Positions 18,133-27,235 are shown, numbered from the stretch's first letter. The stretch: 64,000 nt of DNA from G942493375 sp942493375 (GCA_942493375.1 OW818698.1:7378001-7442000), one strand, 5' to 3'. Numbers and translations are program-made. Notes: generated from the letters alone by a model not told the origin.

Positions 18133-18819
18133 ATGTCAAAAGAACGTATCCTTGTAGTTGATGATGAAGAAGACATCCGCCGGTTGATGGAGTATTCGCT
18201 GGTTCGTGATGGATTTGTAGCATACACCGCTGAATCTGGTCTTGGAGCGATGAATACGGTTCATGATAAAAAACCTGATCTGATTATTCTGGATCTGATG
18301 CTTCCGGACATGGATGGTTTAGATGTCTGTCGGGCTGTACGTTCGAATCCGGAAACATCTACTATTCCTATTATTATGGTTACTGCTAAAGGTGAAGATG
18401 CTGACATTGTAGCTGGACTGGAATTAGGGGCAGATGACTATATTACTAAGCCATTCAGTCCAAGAGTTCTTATTGCACGCGTCAAAACTGTCTTGAAACG
18501 GGCGAAAAGAGATTCAATCGACGATGCAGAATTGGTGCGGATAGGTGATATATCAATCGATCCCGGCAGACATCGGGTGACTCTTGATGAACAGATAGTT
18601 GACCTTACAGCTACAGAGTTCCGCATTTTGCACTACCTGGCGCGTAGACCGGGGTGGGTTTTTACCAGATATCAGATCGTAGAGATGACCCAGGGTGACG
18701 ACGCTGATGTAACGGACCGCTCGGTCGATGTTCATGTTGTATCACTTCGAAAAAAACTGGGTGATGCAGGCAACCTGATTGAAACAGTTCGTGGTGTTGG
18801 ATACAGGTTTAAGGAATAA
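18133..18819 (+). CDS. phoB: PhoB-like OmpR-family response regulator
   Basis: 228 residues. The receiver domain (about 1-120) has the acidic pocket DDEED near residue 10, phospho-acceptor Asp54 in LIILDLMLPDMDG, the switch Thr in VTAKG and Lys106 in YITKPFSP. A C-terminal OmpR winged helix follows (LTATEFRILHYLARRPGWVFTR, the DRSVDVHVVSLRKKLG recognition helix, and VRGVGYRF). It would bind direct-repeat DNA boxes as a dimer after phosphorylation by the adjacent kinase. GGGGAG lies 12 bases before the start. The order regulator-kinase-PhoU, with spacing of 4 bases and then a 4-base overlap, identifies it as the phosphate-response regulator rather than another OmpR member. Confidence 0.88.
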   Translation: MSKERILVVDDEEDIRRLMEYSLVRDGFVAYTAESGLGAMNTVHDKKPDLIILDLMLPDMDGLDVCRAVRSNPETSTIPIIMVTAKGEDADIVAGLELGADDYITKPFSPRVLIARVKTVLKRAKRDSIDDAELVRIGDISIDPGRHRVTLDEQIVDLTATEFRILHYLARRPGWVFTRYQIVEMTQGDDADVTDRSVDVHVVSLRKKLGDAGNLIETVRGVGYRFKE

Positions 18820-18823
18820 GATT

Positions 18824-20632
18824 ATGCGAAAAAAACCACTGGCAAGAGACCTGTTTATCGGCTACTTTGTTGTCATGTTGATGTCGATTCTTGTAGTCAG
18901 CCATACACTTGGAGTTATATTCAAGAATGTTTATTTGAACAATATCAGGAACGATCTTATTGCACGCACATCTCTGGTTTTATTATCCTTGGAAGAAGAG
19001 AGATTTGCACCGAAAGGTCACGGTGGTATCGAAGGATATATACAGGATCTAGGGCATGCATCATTGACCAGAATTACTTGGATAGATAAGACTGGGACTG
19101 TGCGAGCCGATTCAGATGCTAATGCAGCTGAAATGGAAAACCACGCTAACCGTCCGGAATTCAAATCAGCACTATCAGGAAAGGCCAATTTTTCTCTGAG
19201 ATACAGTCGAACGCTGGGTGAGGGGATGCAGTATTATGCTATCCCTGTACAACATGATGGAAAAATCATCGGAGCGTTAAGGACTGCTCTGCCTGTAAAG
19301 CGACTGGAATATGGCCCTACTTCAACAAAGAAGGAGTTCCTGTTAAGTGTCTTGATCGTAGCAATCATCGCCGGCATTGTCAGCTTCTTGACGACACGTG
19401 ATGTTGCAGGATCTCTGGAACGAATGCGTAAGGCTGCCCATATGTTCTCCAATGGAGATTTTAAGACACGCTCCCCTGTATCTGACACAATTGAGATCGG
19501 TAATCTTGCAGAAACCCTGAATCATATGATGGATGATCTGGAACGACAGTTCATCACCATATCTCAGCAAGCCAACGAACAATCAGCTATCCTGGAGAGT
19601 ATGAATGAAGGCGTTATGGCTATCGACAATGACGATAACGTTCTGATTATGAACCGGGCAGCCACCATAATATTAGGTTCCGCTCCGGATGTGTCCAAGG
19701 GTGTAACTCTACAGGAAGCGGTTCGCAACCCTACGATACAAAGATTTGTTGATAAAGTACGGGCACAGTCTGAAAGCCTATGTGAAGAATTCCTTATTCG
19801 AAGCCAGGATACCAGGACAGTGCAATCTACAGGGACAATCCTGCGAGGTAGTGAAAACTCTCAATTAGGTGTCCTTTTAGTTATGAATGATATCACCGAG
19901 TTTCGCAAACTGGAGAATGTGCGCAGAGACTTTGTGGCGAATGTCTCCCACGAGCTTCGAACTCCGATAACATCGATTAAAGGATATTCGGAGGCACTTT
20001 TGAGTGGAGACCTGGGTGAAGATACCAAGACCAGAGATTTTCTTGAAGTTATTGAGCGGCAGGCGGATAGACTTGGCGCTATTATCGAAGACTTACTTTC
20101 ATTATCTGCTATTGAGCAGGGAATTGAATCTACCTATGTAAACTCAACCACGAAGAAAGTCTGTGATATTGTCGCTGCAGCATCAGCTAATTGTATTGCA
20201 AAAGCTGAATCCAACAACACAACAGTTGATGTGGAATGTGATTCAGATATTGTAGTGACTGTTAATCCGCGGCTTATGGAGCAAGCTGTCTTGAACCTGC
20301 TGGATAATGCGATAAAATATACTCCAAATGGAACGGTGACAGTCAAAATCGAGCATCTTGAAAATGAAGTTGCAATTAGAGTTGTTGATACAGGATGCGG
20401 AATTGATGAAGAGCACTTGCCACGTATCTTTGAAAGATTCTATAGAGTGGACAAAGCCCGTAGCCGCAAGCTGGGTGGTACTGGACTCGGACTATCGATA
20501 GTCAAACATATTGTATCTGCCCACAAAGGCAGAGTTGAAGTGCAGAGTACTCCCGGAGTTGGCAGTGCATTTACAATTTTTATTCCCGACACCATTGTAA
20601 ATGAAATGGAAAGTGAGATAGATAATACATGA
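18824..20632 (+). CDS. phoR: PhoR-like sensor histidine kinase
   Basis: 602 residues from ATG at 18824, four bases after the phoB stop, with AAGGA overlapping the end of phoB. Upstream in-frame codons lie inside phoB and are not used. Layout: first membrane helix about 10-30 (FIGYFVVMLMSILVVS), an extracytoplasmic sensor domain to about 165, second helix about 168-185 (LLSVLIVAIIAGIVSFL), HAMP (RMRKAAHMFSNGDF), and a PAS domain about 260-360 (ILESMNEGVMAIDND). Then HisKA with His376 in ANVSHELRTPITSIKGYSEAL, and HATPase with the N box NLLDNAIKYTPNG, G1 DTGCGIDEEHLPRIFERFYR and G2 GGTGLGLSIVKH. It senses envelope or phosphate status together with PhoU and phosphorylates PhoB. It is translationally coupled to phoU. 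Confidence 0.88.
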   Translation: MRKKPLARDLFIGYFVVMLMSILVVSHTLGVIFKNVYLNNIRNDLIARTSLVLLSLEEERFAPKGHGGIEGYIQDLGHASLTRITWIDKTGTVRADSDANAAEMENHANRPEFKSALSGKANFSLRYSRTLGEGMQYYAIPVQHDGKIIGALRTALPVKRLEYGPTSTKKEFLLSVLIVAIIAGIVSFLTTRDVAGSLERMRKAAHMFSNGDFKTRSPVSDTIEIGNLAETLNHMMDDLERQFITISQQANEQSAILESMNEGVMAIDNDDNVLIMNRAATIILGSAPDVSKGVTLQEAVRNPTIQRFVDKVRAQSESLCEEFLIRSQDTRTVQSTGTILRGSENSQLGVLLVMNDITEFRKLENVRRDFVANVSHELRTPITSIKGYSEALLSGDLGEDTKTRDFLEVIERQADRLGAIIEDLLSLSAIEQGIESTYVNSTTKKVCDIVAAASANCIAKAESNNTTVDVECDSDIVVTVNPRLMEQAVLNLLDNAIKYTPNGTVTVKIEHLENEVAIRVVDTGCGIDEEHLPRIFERFYRVDKARSRKLGGTGLGLSIVKHIVSAHKGRVEVQSTPGVGSAFTIFIPDTIVNEMESEIDNT

Positions 20633-21318
20633 CAACCCACTTGCAAAGAGAGATAGACAAGCTTAAAAAGAAGATTCTATATATGGGAGCCGAAGCAGAG
20701 GAGATCCTGCGTATAGCTGTCGAATCCCTGGTTAGCCGGAATGTCAAGCTGGCTCAGGAAGCTATTGAGAGTGATGAGCGACTTGATCATCTTGAAGTTG
20801 AAATAGAAGAGGACTGCCTTAAGATATTGGCGCTGCACCAACCTGTAGCAACCGATTTGAGATATGTCATAGCTGTTCTCAAGATAAATAATGATCTTGA
20901 GAGAATAGGGGATCTGGCTGTAAATATCGCTGAGAGAGTGATATATCTTGCTGACAGGCCATCTTTTCATATGCCGCTCGATTTGAAAGGTATGGCAAGG
21001 TTAACTCAGTTGATGGTAAAGCGGAGTTTGGATGCAATAGTTAACACTGACTCTAAGCTTGCCAGGGATGTAAGAGCATCTGATGATGAGATCGATGATA
21101 TTAACCGCGATATGTATGATGTGATCACTGAATATATCACCAAAAACCCGGACCAGGTGGAGCCGGCTTTGCATGTATTGTCAGCAACACGACACCTTGA
21201 AAGAATAGCCGATCAGGCAACAAATATTGCAGAGGATGTTATTTATCTTGTAGAAGGGGACATTGTGCGTCATCAACCAGAAGCGTATTCTCCCGGAAAC
21301 ACTGAAAATAGTAAATAA
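20629..21318 (+). CDS. phoU: PhoU phosphate signalling protein
   Basis: 229 residues, two PhoU three-helix bundles (about 1-110 and 115-215). Each carries the family's acidic metal-binding signature: NNDLERIGDLAVNIAERV and ATRHLERIADQATNIAEDVIYL. The start ATG overlaps the phoR stop in an ATGA junction, so the two are coupled. PhoU damps PhoR kinase activity when phosphate is plentiful, normally through the PstSCAB transporter. No pst genes are in this window, so the operon is probably regulator-only, with the transporter elsewhere. Confidence 0.92.
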   Translation: MTTHLQREIDKLKKKILYMGAEAEEILRIAVESLVSRNVKLAQEAIESDERLDHLEVEIEEDCLKILALHQPVATDLRYVIAVLKINNDLERIGDLAVNIAERVIYLADRPSFHMPLDLKGMARLTQLMVKRSLDAIVNTDSKLARDVRASDDEIDDINRDMYDVITEYITKNPDQVEPALHVLSATRHLERIADQATNIAEDVIYLVEGDIVRHQPEAYSPGNTENSK

Positions 21319-21381
21319 ACGGTTAGTTGCCTACTCTCCCTGGGTAAATACTGGTAAACGCACAACGGAGGATATGTTGAT

Positions 21382-21906
21382 ATGGTTCAAGTTAGTCAGC
21401 CGGCACCCGATTTTTCAACAGCTGCTGTAGAAAACGACAAATTTGTAGAAGTTAAACTTAGTGATTACCGGGGTAGATGGGTAGTCTTGTTTTTCTGGCC
21501 GTTAGATTTCACCTTTATCTGTCCGACAGAGATCAAGGCATTTAGTCATGCGGTTGACAGGTTCGCTGAACTAGGTGCACAGGTCCTTGGATGCAGCACG
21601 GATAGCAAGTTCAGTCACTTAGCCTGGACTGAGACTGAATCTTTGGGTAAAGTTGATTTCCCTATGATTTCAGACTTCACTAAAGATATAGCAAGAGATT
21701 ATGGGGTTTTACTGGAAGACGTTGGAGCCGCACTGCGTGGGTTATTTATAATAGACCCCGAAGGTATATTGCAGTATCAGGTGGTGCACAGTCTGAACAT
21801 AGGTCGAAACGTAGATGAGGTTATAAGGGTCCTGAAAGCCCTGCAGACTGGAGAACTCTGTCCTGTAAACTGGGACGAAGGCGATCAGACTCTCGGTAAG
21901 GGTTGA
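21382..21906 (+). CDS. Typical 2-Cys peroxiredoxin (AhpC/Prx1 type)
   Basis: 174 residues, cytoplasmic thiol peroxidase. The peroxidatic cysteine is Cys47 in FTFICPTE, with the preceding FFWPLDF strand and an Arg in the GAALRGLFIIDPEG region. The resolving cysteine is Cys160 in GELCPVNW near the C-terminus. The last residues are shorter than the long YF-tail of eukaryotic Prx. It reduces H2O2, organic peroxides or peroxynitrite using thioredoxin or AhpF-like reductant; no reductase gene is adjacent. GGAGG sits 10 bases before the ATG. It stands 63 bases after phoU and is followed by a hairpin. Confidence 0.92.
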   Translation: MVQVSQPAPDFSTAAVENDKFVEVKLSDYRGRWVVLFFWPLDFTFICPTEIKAFSHAVDRFAELGAQVLGCSTDSKFSHLAWTETESLGKVDFPMISDFTKDIARDYGVLLEDVGAALRGLFIIDPEGILQYQVVHSLNIGRNVDEVIRVLKALQTGELCPVNWDEGDQTLGKG

Positions 21907-21917
21907 TATGTGATGTG

Positions 21918-21946
21918 TGGCACTCTGGAGTGTTTACAGAGTGCCA
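21918..21946. terminator. Bidirectional stem-loop after the peroxiredoxin gene
   Basis: TGGCACTCTG (21918-21927) pairs perfectly with CAGAGTGCCA (21937-21946) around a 9-base loop. It lies between the stops of the peroxiredoxin gene and the small minus-strand gene. There is no clear T-run. Confidence 0.6.
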
Positions 21947-21950
21947 TATG

Positions 21951-22160
21951 CTACTCTTCAGGAAATATATCCATAACCTCGTCCATGTCGATCCATATAA
22001 TCCCTTTGCCGTCGTGTACGAAAATCCTGTTTTTCTCTTCCACAACATCAAGAAGCTTACTTGTCATTATTTCCGGCTTGCCCTTTGATGTAAGTTGGAA
22101 TTTTACCATGAATCTTTCGCCGTCTTCCATTCTAGTTGCGATATCAAGCAGATTAAGCAC
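21951..22160 (-). CDS. Small conserved-looking protein, unknown function
   Basis: 69 residues from a GTG at 22160 with a strong GGGGGA ribosome site 7 bases upstream. The protein is acidic and well-formed: RMEDGERFMVKFQL, LDVVEEKNRIFVHD and a closing IIWIDMDEVMDIFPEE. It reads like a compact beta-rich domain, perhaps with a helix at the end. I recognise no family. It lies in a gap otherwise lacking genes and ends at the same hairpin as the convergent peroxiredoxin, which supports it being a real unit. Confidence 0.55.
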   Translation of the reverse strand: MLNLLDIATRMEDGERFMVKFQLTSKGKPEIMTSKLLDVVEEKNRIFVHDGKGIIWIDMDEVMDIFPEE

Positions 22161-22333
22161 GCGATGTCCCCCACAGATAGCTACTGGCGCCTATAAGCTC
22201 ATTATAATCTGAGCTAGCAACAAATATATGCTTTGCACTCCATAAAACATATGTAAGTGCATGTGGATTTGTTTCTATTTGCATATATTGTCTCTTGCAA
22301 TTACTATACACAAGTCAAACTTAGGCGGTCAAG

Positions 22334-22362
22334 CTGACATATCCTTCAAGCAAGGCTATAAT
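22334..22362 (+). promoter_or_regulatory. Consensus-type promoter placing a leaderless start on the amidohydrolase gene
   Basis: -35 CTGACA (22334-22339), 17-base spacer, -10 TATAAT (22357-22362). Transcription would begin about 6-8 bases later, at 22368-22370, while the ATG is at 22373. No ribosome site fits in between. The mRNA would be leaderless or carry a 3-5-base leader. Confidence 0.65.
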
Positions 22363-22372
22363 ATTAGCTGTT

Positions 22373-23173
22373 ATGGCTAACAAAGTTATAGATTTTCATG
22401 TACACATATTTCCGGATGAACTTGCTGCAAGGGGTGTTGAATCACTATATGAGTCGTATCAATTGAGACCGCACACTGATGGGACGGCATCAGGACTATT
22501 GGATTCAATGGATAATGCAGGAATCTCGTATTCGGTTACTCAACCTGTCGCGACAAAGGCAAGTCAGGTTACAACCATAAACTATCTTTCAGCAACAAGC
22601 AGCAACGCTCGATTAATCAGGTTTGGTTCAATTCATGTTGAGTGTGATTGTCCGGAACAGGAGATTGAACGGGCTATTTCACTGGGTTTAAAGGGGATAA
22701 AGATACAGGGGAACTGGCAAGGGTTTCCTGTGGACGATCCCAGATTGTATACTGCCTATGAATATGCGTCGGGAAAACTCGTCTTTATGTATCATGCAGG
22801 CACAGAGATTGCTCCGATTGATGTAGGTTATGCGACTCCCGCGAGAATTGCCAATGTGAAAAGGCTGTTTCCAAAACTCGATATTGTAGCTGCACATATG
22901 GGTGGATTTAGAGCATGGGAAGAATCCTGGGACAATCTGGTAGGCACTGGAGTATATCTGGATACGTCATCTTCACTGGGACTTGGTATGGAATCTGATG
23001 AGTTTTTGAAGATGATCCATACTCACGGAATTGAAAAGATACTTTTTGCAACTGACAGCCCGATTCTTGATCAGGCTCAGGAGTTGGAGAAAGTCAGAAG
23101 CAGTGGACTTACGGATATCGAACTGGAGAAGGTGCTGTGGACTAATGGCGCTGGTTTACTGGGGCTGCAATAA
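22373..23173 (+). CDS. Amidohydrolase family (Amidohydro_2, TIM-barrel metal hydrolase)
   Basis: 266 residues, cytoplasmic. The N-terminal metal pair is His9 and His11 in IDFHVHIF, followed by barrel strands IKIQGNWQGF and FMYHAGTE (third His). Then DIVAAHMGGF supplies the fourth His and ILFATDSPI the catalytic Asp. This pattern is that of the COG2159 hydrolase/decarboxylase group; the substrate cannot be told from sequence. A strong promoter sits so close that the mRNA is probably leaderless. Thirty bases separate it from the phosphohexomutase gene, so the two may be cotranscribed. Confidence 0.85.
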   Translation: MANKVIDFHVHIFPDELAARGVESLYESYQLRPHTDGTASGLLDSMDNAGISYSVTQPVATKASQVTTINYLSATSSNARLIRFGSIHVECDCPEQEIERAISLGLKGIKIQGNWQGFPVDDPRLYTAYEYASGKLVFMYHAGTEIAPIDVGYATPARIANVKRLFPKLDIVAAHMGGFRAWEESWDNLVGTGVYLDTSSSLGLGMESDEFLKMIHTHGIEKILFATDSPILDQAQELEKVRSSGLTDIELEKVLWTNGAGLLGLQ

Positions 23174-23203
23174 TCGACCAAAAACCTTGATTGAGGATGT
23201 GAA

Positions 23204-24565
23204 ATGAGCATATTTAAGGCTTGTGACGTGCGGGGGATATATCCCGATGAGATTAACGAAGAAAAAGTATACCGGATAGGTAGAGCAATTGGAACAATTA
23301 TCGAGTCTGCCCCAATATTGGTAGGAGGGGATGTTCGCTTGTCCACTGAAACACTCCGCATTGCACTTGTAGACGGTCTGCGTCACTCCGGATGCCAGGT
23401 GACGGATATTGGGGTTGTACCAACACCAGTCCTTTACTATGCTCGGAAGAAGCTGGATATAAGCGCTGCGGTAATGATTACTGCCTCCCACAATCCTGCA
23501 GATCAGAATGGATTAAAGATAGTCCTTGGGCCGTTACCTATCACCGAGCAGGATCTAATTCATATAAAGCAAGTAGCTGATACTAAGGATCATATTTCCA
23601 GACTCGGTAGTGTCAAGCAAGAGGATGTGATTGATGATTACGAAAAGCATATAGTCGAATTGACTGCAAAACCTCTTGCGGGTATTGCAAAAATGCCAAA
23701 AGTAGTTGTAGATTGTGGCAGCGGTTGCTATAGCGATATTGCTCCAAGAGTATTTCAACGTATGGGTATAAACCGGGTCAGGCTGTTCTGTGAAGCAGAT
23801 GGTACATTTCCCGAGAGAAGTCCCAATAGCGCTGATCCTAAGGCTTTAGTTGATCTATCTCAGAGGGTCCGGGAAGAAAAGGCTGATCTCGGGGTTGCAT
23901 TTGATGGAGATGGCGATAGGGTTGCATTTGTAGATGAGACCGGAGCAATTCTGACAGCAGAGCAATATATTGCTATTATGGCCATGTATGGTGTTTGTGT
24001 CGGTCCGAGTGACAGCGTAGTATTGGACATCAAGTGCGGCACAGCAGCAGTTGAATCTATTACTAAAACCGGGGCGAAAATCATCACCGAAAGATCCGGG
24101 CACACTTTTATTAAGACAAGTATGATTCAGACTGGTGCTGTTATGGGTGGTGAAGTAAGTGGCCATCTGTTCTTCAATGAACTCGATGGCGGGGATGATG
24201 GATTATACGCGGGTTTGTTGATGACTTCTATTATTGGTAAACACGGAAAGCTGAGCAGCCTGGTTGCAAAACTCCCTCATTATCCCATTACTCCCGATCT
24301 GCGTATAAAAGTTGAGAAATCTGCTGAGATTCTCGGTAAAATCGCGACAGCGTTTCCTGCTGGTCAGGTTTCAAGGCAGGACGGGGTGCGCGTAGCATTT
24401 TCTGATGGTTGGGGTTTAGCCAGGCAATCAGTTACAGAACCTGCAATCACACTCCGCTTCGAAGGCCGGACGCCTGAAGCATTGGAGAATGTAATTCAAC
24501 GTTTCCTGGCACCAGTTCCGGAAATCAAAGAAATGGTGAATAGAAAACTGGCTAAAGGACGATAG
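23204..24565 (+). CDS. Phosphomannomutase/phosphoglucomutase (alpha-D-phosphohexomutase)
   Basis: 453 residues, four-domain phosphohexomutase. Domain 1 opens with FKACDVRGIYPDE and carries the phosphoserine Ser95 in ITASHNPADQNGLKI. Domain 2 has the Mg-binding loop FDGDGDRVAFVDE. Domain 3 has the sugar-specificity loop GGEVSGHLFF, where the GEMSGH/GEVSGH form favours mannose or glucose phosphates. Domain 4 has LRFEGRTPEALE in place of the usual RxSNTEP phosphate loop; E-G-R-T-P-E keeps the fold. It interconverts hexose 1- and 6-phosphates for GDP-mannose or glycogen-type pathways. GAGG lies 9 bases upstream of the ATG. Confidence 0.9.
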   Translation: MSIFKACDVRGIYPDEINEEKVYRIGRAIGTIIESAPILVGGDVRLSTETLRIALVDGLRHSGCQVTDIGVVPTPVLYYARKKLDISAAVMITASHNPADQNGLKIVLGPLPITEQDLIHIKQVADTKDHISRLGSVKQEDVIDDYEKHIVELTAKPLAGIAKMPKVVVDCGSGCYSDIAPRVFQRMGINRVRLFCEADGTFPERSPNSADPKALVDLSQRVREEKADLGVAFDGDGDRVAFVDETGAILTAEQYIAIMAMYGVCVGPSDSVVLDIKCGTAAVESITKTGAKIITERSGHTFIKTSMIQTGAVMGGEVSGHLFFNELDGGDDGLYAGLLMTSIIGKHGKLSSLVAKLPHYPITPDLRIKVEKSAEILGKIATAFPAGQVSRQDGVRVAFSDGWGLARQSVTEPAITLRFEGRTPEALENVIQRFLAPVPEIKEMVNRKLAKGR

Positions 24566-24577
24566 TGATAATATAAA

Positions 24578-24657
24578 TGCATCGGTATCAGAGCGAAGGG
24601 ACAACAGGTTATAAGTTTTGCAATATCCACTCACCCCGAAGCGTCGATGCCGATGCA
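24578..24657. repeat. 80-bp element with 12-bp terminal inverted repeats
   Basis: TGCATCGGTATC (24578-24589) matches the reverse complement of 24646-24657 at 11 of 12 positions, enclosing about 56 bases. It lies 13 bases after the phosphohexomutase stop. It could be a long terminator stem or a tiny MITE. A further C-rich palindromic stretch, CCCCCTGACCCCCTCCTCC with AGGGG, follows at about 24748-24774. Confidence 0.4.
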
Positions 24658-24818
24658 CCACCTGTGACGAAGATCCAACCTGTCGAGAACTCCGCAGTGT
24701 AAAAATTCCCGTTAACAGCGTATAATATGTTGGCTTAGAGAATCAATCCCCCTGACCCCCTCCTCCAGGGGAATGGGTTGAATCCAAACATCCAACTTCC
24801 AATAACGAGGTAAGGTAG

Positions 24819-27119
24819 ATGAAATTTCGCAGAAATATTCCTGTTACTGATTTGTGTGGTGACTGGCAGTTTGCATATACCACAGACAAAGAATTTAAAC
24901 CGGCAATTAAGACACAGGCTGACCTTTCAGCATCAGGATTCATAGAATATCCCTGCCAGGTTCCTGGTAACTTTGAACTTGATCTACAGGCCAATGGAAT
25001 CATAGATGAACCATTCTATGGGATGAACCTCACGCAACTTCGGCAGTATGAGACAGTTCAGATTTACTATACGAATACATTTGTAATGGAAGAGCATCCC
25101 GGCATGGAACCCTGGCTTGTTGCAGAAGGTTTGGACTATGAAGCTAGCATTTATATAAATGGTGAGGTTCTTACTCCTAAGGCTGAGAACTCCCTGATCA
25201 TCCACGAATGGTGTATAAAGGATTTTCCTGCAGGCGAAGCTGAAATAGTTGTCGCTGTTCGACCGTTGAAAGATCTGGATGAGATTGCTGATTATCCTCC
25301 GCTTCTCTATCACCTGGGAAGTAACTTTGAACTGCTGCGGATGAGGAAAGCTGCACATGTCGGTGGGTGGGATATTATGCCCCGTGCTCTCGGTGCAGGT
25401 ATCTGGCGACCTATACGCGTAGAATACCGTCCTGTTGAGCGCATCAAGACCGTTTACCTGGAGACCAGGAACATATCCGCCGACCATCGGAATGCAGAAA
25501 TGCTCCTGCACTATGATATGAAACTCAATGAGCCATTGGCTGGTGACTACGAAGTTTCGCTGGAAGGAAAGTGCGGGGAATCCGTTTTTACTGCTAAGGC
25601 CAGAGCACTGTTTAGCGCCGGGAAGATAATGTTCTCAGTCAAGAATCCTGAGCTCTGGTGGGTCCGGGGCAAAGGGGAGCAGAACCTTTACGATGTCACC
25701 GTTACTGTCTCCCGCAAAGGCAAGGTCCTTGACCAGATAGAGTTCAAACACGGTATCAGAACCATTGCCCTTGACCGGACAGACCTGACTGATGATGCCG
25801 GAACTGGTGAGTTCTGTTTCAGAGTCAACGGTGAAAAGATATTTGTTCTGGGTTCCAACTGGGTGCCCGCTGACGCTTTCCATTCCCGTGATGCCGAGAG
25901 AATCCCTGCGATCATGGAGATGGTCGATGACATCGGCTGCAATATGCTCCGCTGCTGGGGTGGGAATGTATACGAAAACGATCTCTTCTACGAGATTTGT
26001 GATCAGAAGGGAATCCTGGTCTGGCAGGACTTTTCTATGGCATGCGGAATGTATCCGCTGGATGCTGAGTTCTGCAAAATACTGGCAGATGAAGTCCGCA
26101 GCGTAACCCGAAGACTCAGGCAGCACCCATGTATAGCTCTGTGGTCTGGTGACAACGAGTGCGATATGTTCTGGATGTATAACGGTCTTGATCCTAATCT
26201 GAACAAACTCACCCGGGAGGTTATTCCAAGTGTCTTATTGGAAGAGACCAGGGGAGTCCCATATTTGCCGAGTTCGCCTTATGTCAGTCCAGAGGCTTAC
26301 AAAAAAGGTGACAGATTCATCCCTGAATACCATCCATGGGGTCCGCGAGACTATTGGAAAGGTGAATACTACACCAAGATCCTCTGCCACTTTGCCAGTG
26401 AGATCGGTTACCACGGCTGCCCGGATCCGGAGTCCATTGCTAAATTTATCTCCCCTGAAAAACTCTGGCCATACCAGGATAACGATGAGTGGATGATCCA
26501 CGCCAGCAACCCTGTCGTCGGGGTCGATCAGTATGCATATCGCATCCAACTAATGGCTAACCAGATTAAGGAGTTCCTGGGGATAATCCCGGACAATCTT
26601 GATGACTTCGCCTTCGCCAGCCAGATTTGTCAGGCAGAGGCCAAGAAGTTCTTCGTAGAGTTCTTCCGAACAGCAAAATGGCGCAGGACCGGTCTTATCT
26701 GGTGGAACATAATGGACGGCTGGCCCCAGTTCTCCGATGCAGTGGTTGACTACTACTTCAAGAAGAAACTGGCCTACAGTTACATCAAAACCTCCCAGCA
26801 ACCAATACTGGTAGCCATAAAAGAGCCCGACAGCTGGGGCCAGAACGTGGTAGTCTGCAACGACACAAGACAGGATGTCACACTCCAGTGCAAGATCTAC
26901 GACGTAGACACCAATGAAGTAGTATTCGAAGGCGTCATCCACTCCTCTGCAGACTCCGCAGTAGAGTGCGGCAGGATCCCCTTCACCCACGGAGCCCAGA
27001 GATTCTACGCAATAGAGTGGAGTGGGGATGTATCCGGCAAAAATCACTACCTGGCCGGCCATCCGAAATTCGAGTTGGAACAATATAGAAGGTGGATGAA
27101 GAAAGCTGGATTAGGATAA
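24819..27119 (+). CDS. GH2 glycoside hydrolase, beta-mannosidase-like
   Basis: 766 residues without a signal peptide, so probably cytoplasmic. The N-terminal sugar-binding domain starts VTDLCGDWQFAYT and has YYTNTFVMEE and IYINGEVL. An Ig-like domain with LWWVRGKGEQNLYDVTV leads to the TIM barrel: VLGSNWVPADAF, NMLRCWGGNVYENDLFYEICDQ, ILVWQDFSMACGMYP. The acid/base is Glu447 in WSGDNECDMFW and the nucleophile is probably Glu528 in FASEIGYHG. The mannosidase-type RIWWNxxDGWPQ pattern appears as GLIWWNIMDGWPQFSDA. It would trim beta-mannosides taken up from outside. A GAGGTAAGGT ribosome site precedes the ATG. Confidence 0.88.
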   Translation: MKFRRNIPVTDLCGDWQFAYTTDKEFKPAIKTQADLSASGFIEYPCQVPGNFELDLQANGIIDEPFYGMNLTQLRQYETVQIYYTNTFVMEEHPGMEPWLVAEGLDYEASIYINGEVLTPKAENSLIIHEWCIKDFPAGEAEIVVAVRPLKDLDEIADYPPLLYHLGSNFELLRMRKAAHVGGWDIMPRALGAGIWRPIRVEYRPVERIKTVYLETRNISADHRNAEMLLHYDMKLNEPLAGDYEVSLEGKCGESVFTAKARALFSAGKIMFSVKNPELWWVRGKGEQNLYDVTVTVSRKGKVLDQIEFKHGIRTIALDRTDLTDDAGTGEFCFRVNGEKIFVLGSNWVPADAFHSRDAERIPAIMEMVDDIGCNMLRCWGGNVYENDLFYEICDQKGILVWQDFSMACGMYPLDAEFCKILADEVRSVTRRLRQHPCIALWSGDNECDMFWMYNGLDPNLNKLTREVIPSVLLEETRGVPYLPSSPYVSPEAYKKGDRFIPEYHPWGPRDYWKGEYYTKILCHFASEIGYHGCPDPESIAKFISPEKLWPYQDNDEWMIHASNPVVGVDQYAYRIQLMANQIKEFLGIIPDNLDDFAFASQICQAEAKKFFVEFFRTAKWRRTGLIWWNIMDGWPQFSDAVVDYYFKKKLAYSYIKTSQQPILVAIKEPDSWGQNVVVCNDTRQDVTLQCKIYDVDTNEVVFEGVIHSSADSAVECGRIPFTHGAQRFYAIEWSGDVSGKNHYLAGHPKFELEQYRRWMKKAGLG

Positions 27120-27154
27120 CACAACCTAAAGAGAAATCCGTTCGTCTTTGATGA

Positions 27155-27176
27155 GCCGGGGGATCCATGCCCCGGC
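27155..27176 (+). terminator. GC-rich hairpin after the GH2 gene
   Basis: GCCGGGG (27155-27161) pairs with CCCCGGC (27170-27176) across an 8-base loop, 36 bases after the stop. There is no strong T-run. Likely the end of the GH2 transcript. Confidence 0.5.
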
Positions 27177-27235
27177 CCTTATAATTAGTAAACAATAACA
27201 AATGCTCTTATCTTATTATTGCAGAGGATGTAACA

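Noticed and set aside
26550..27083. 177-codon minus-strand frame inside the GH2 gene
   Set aside because: Complete overlap with a well-supported enzyme, no ribosome site and no motif.
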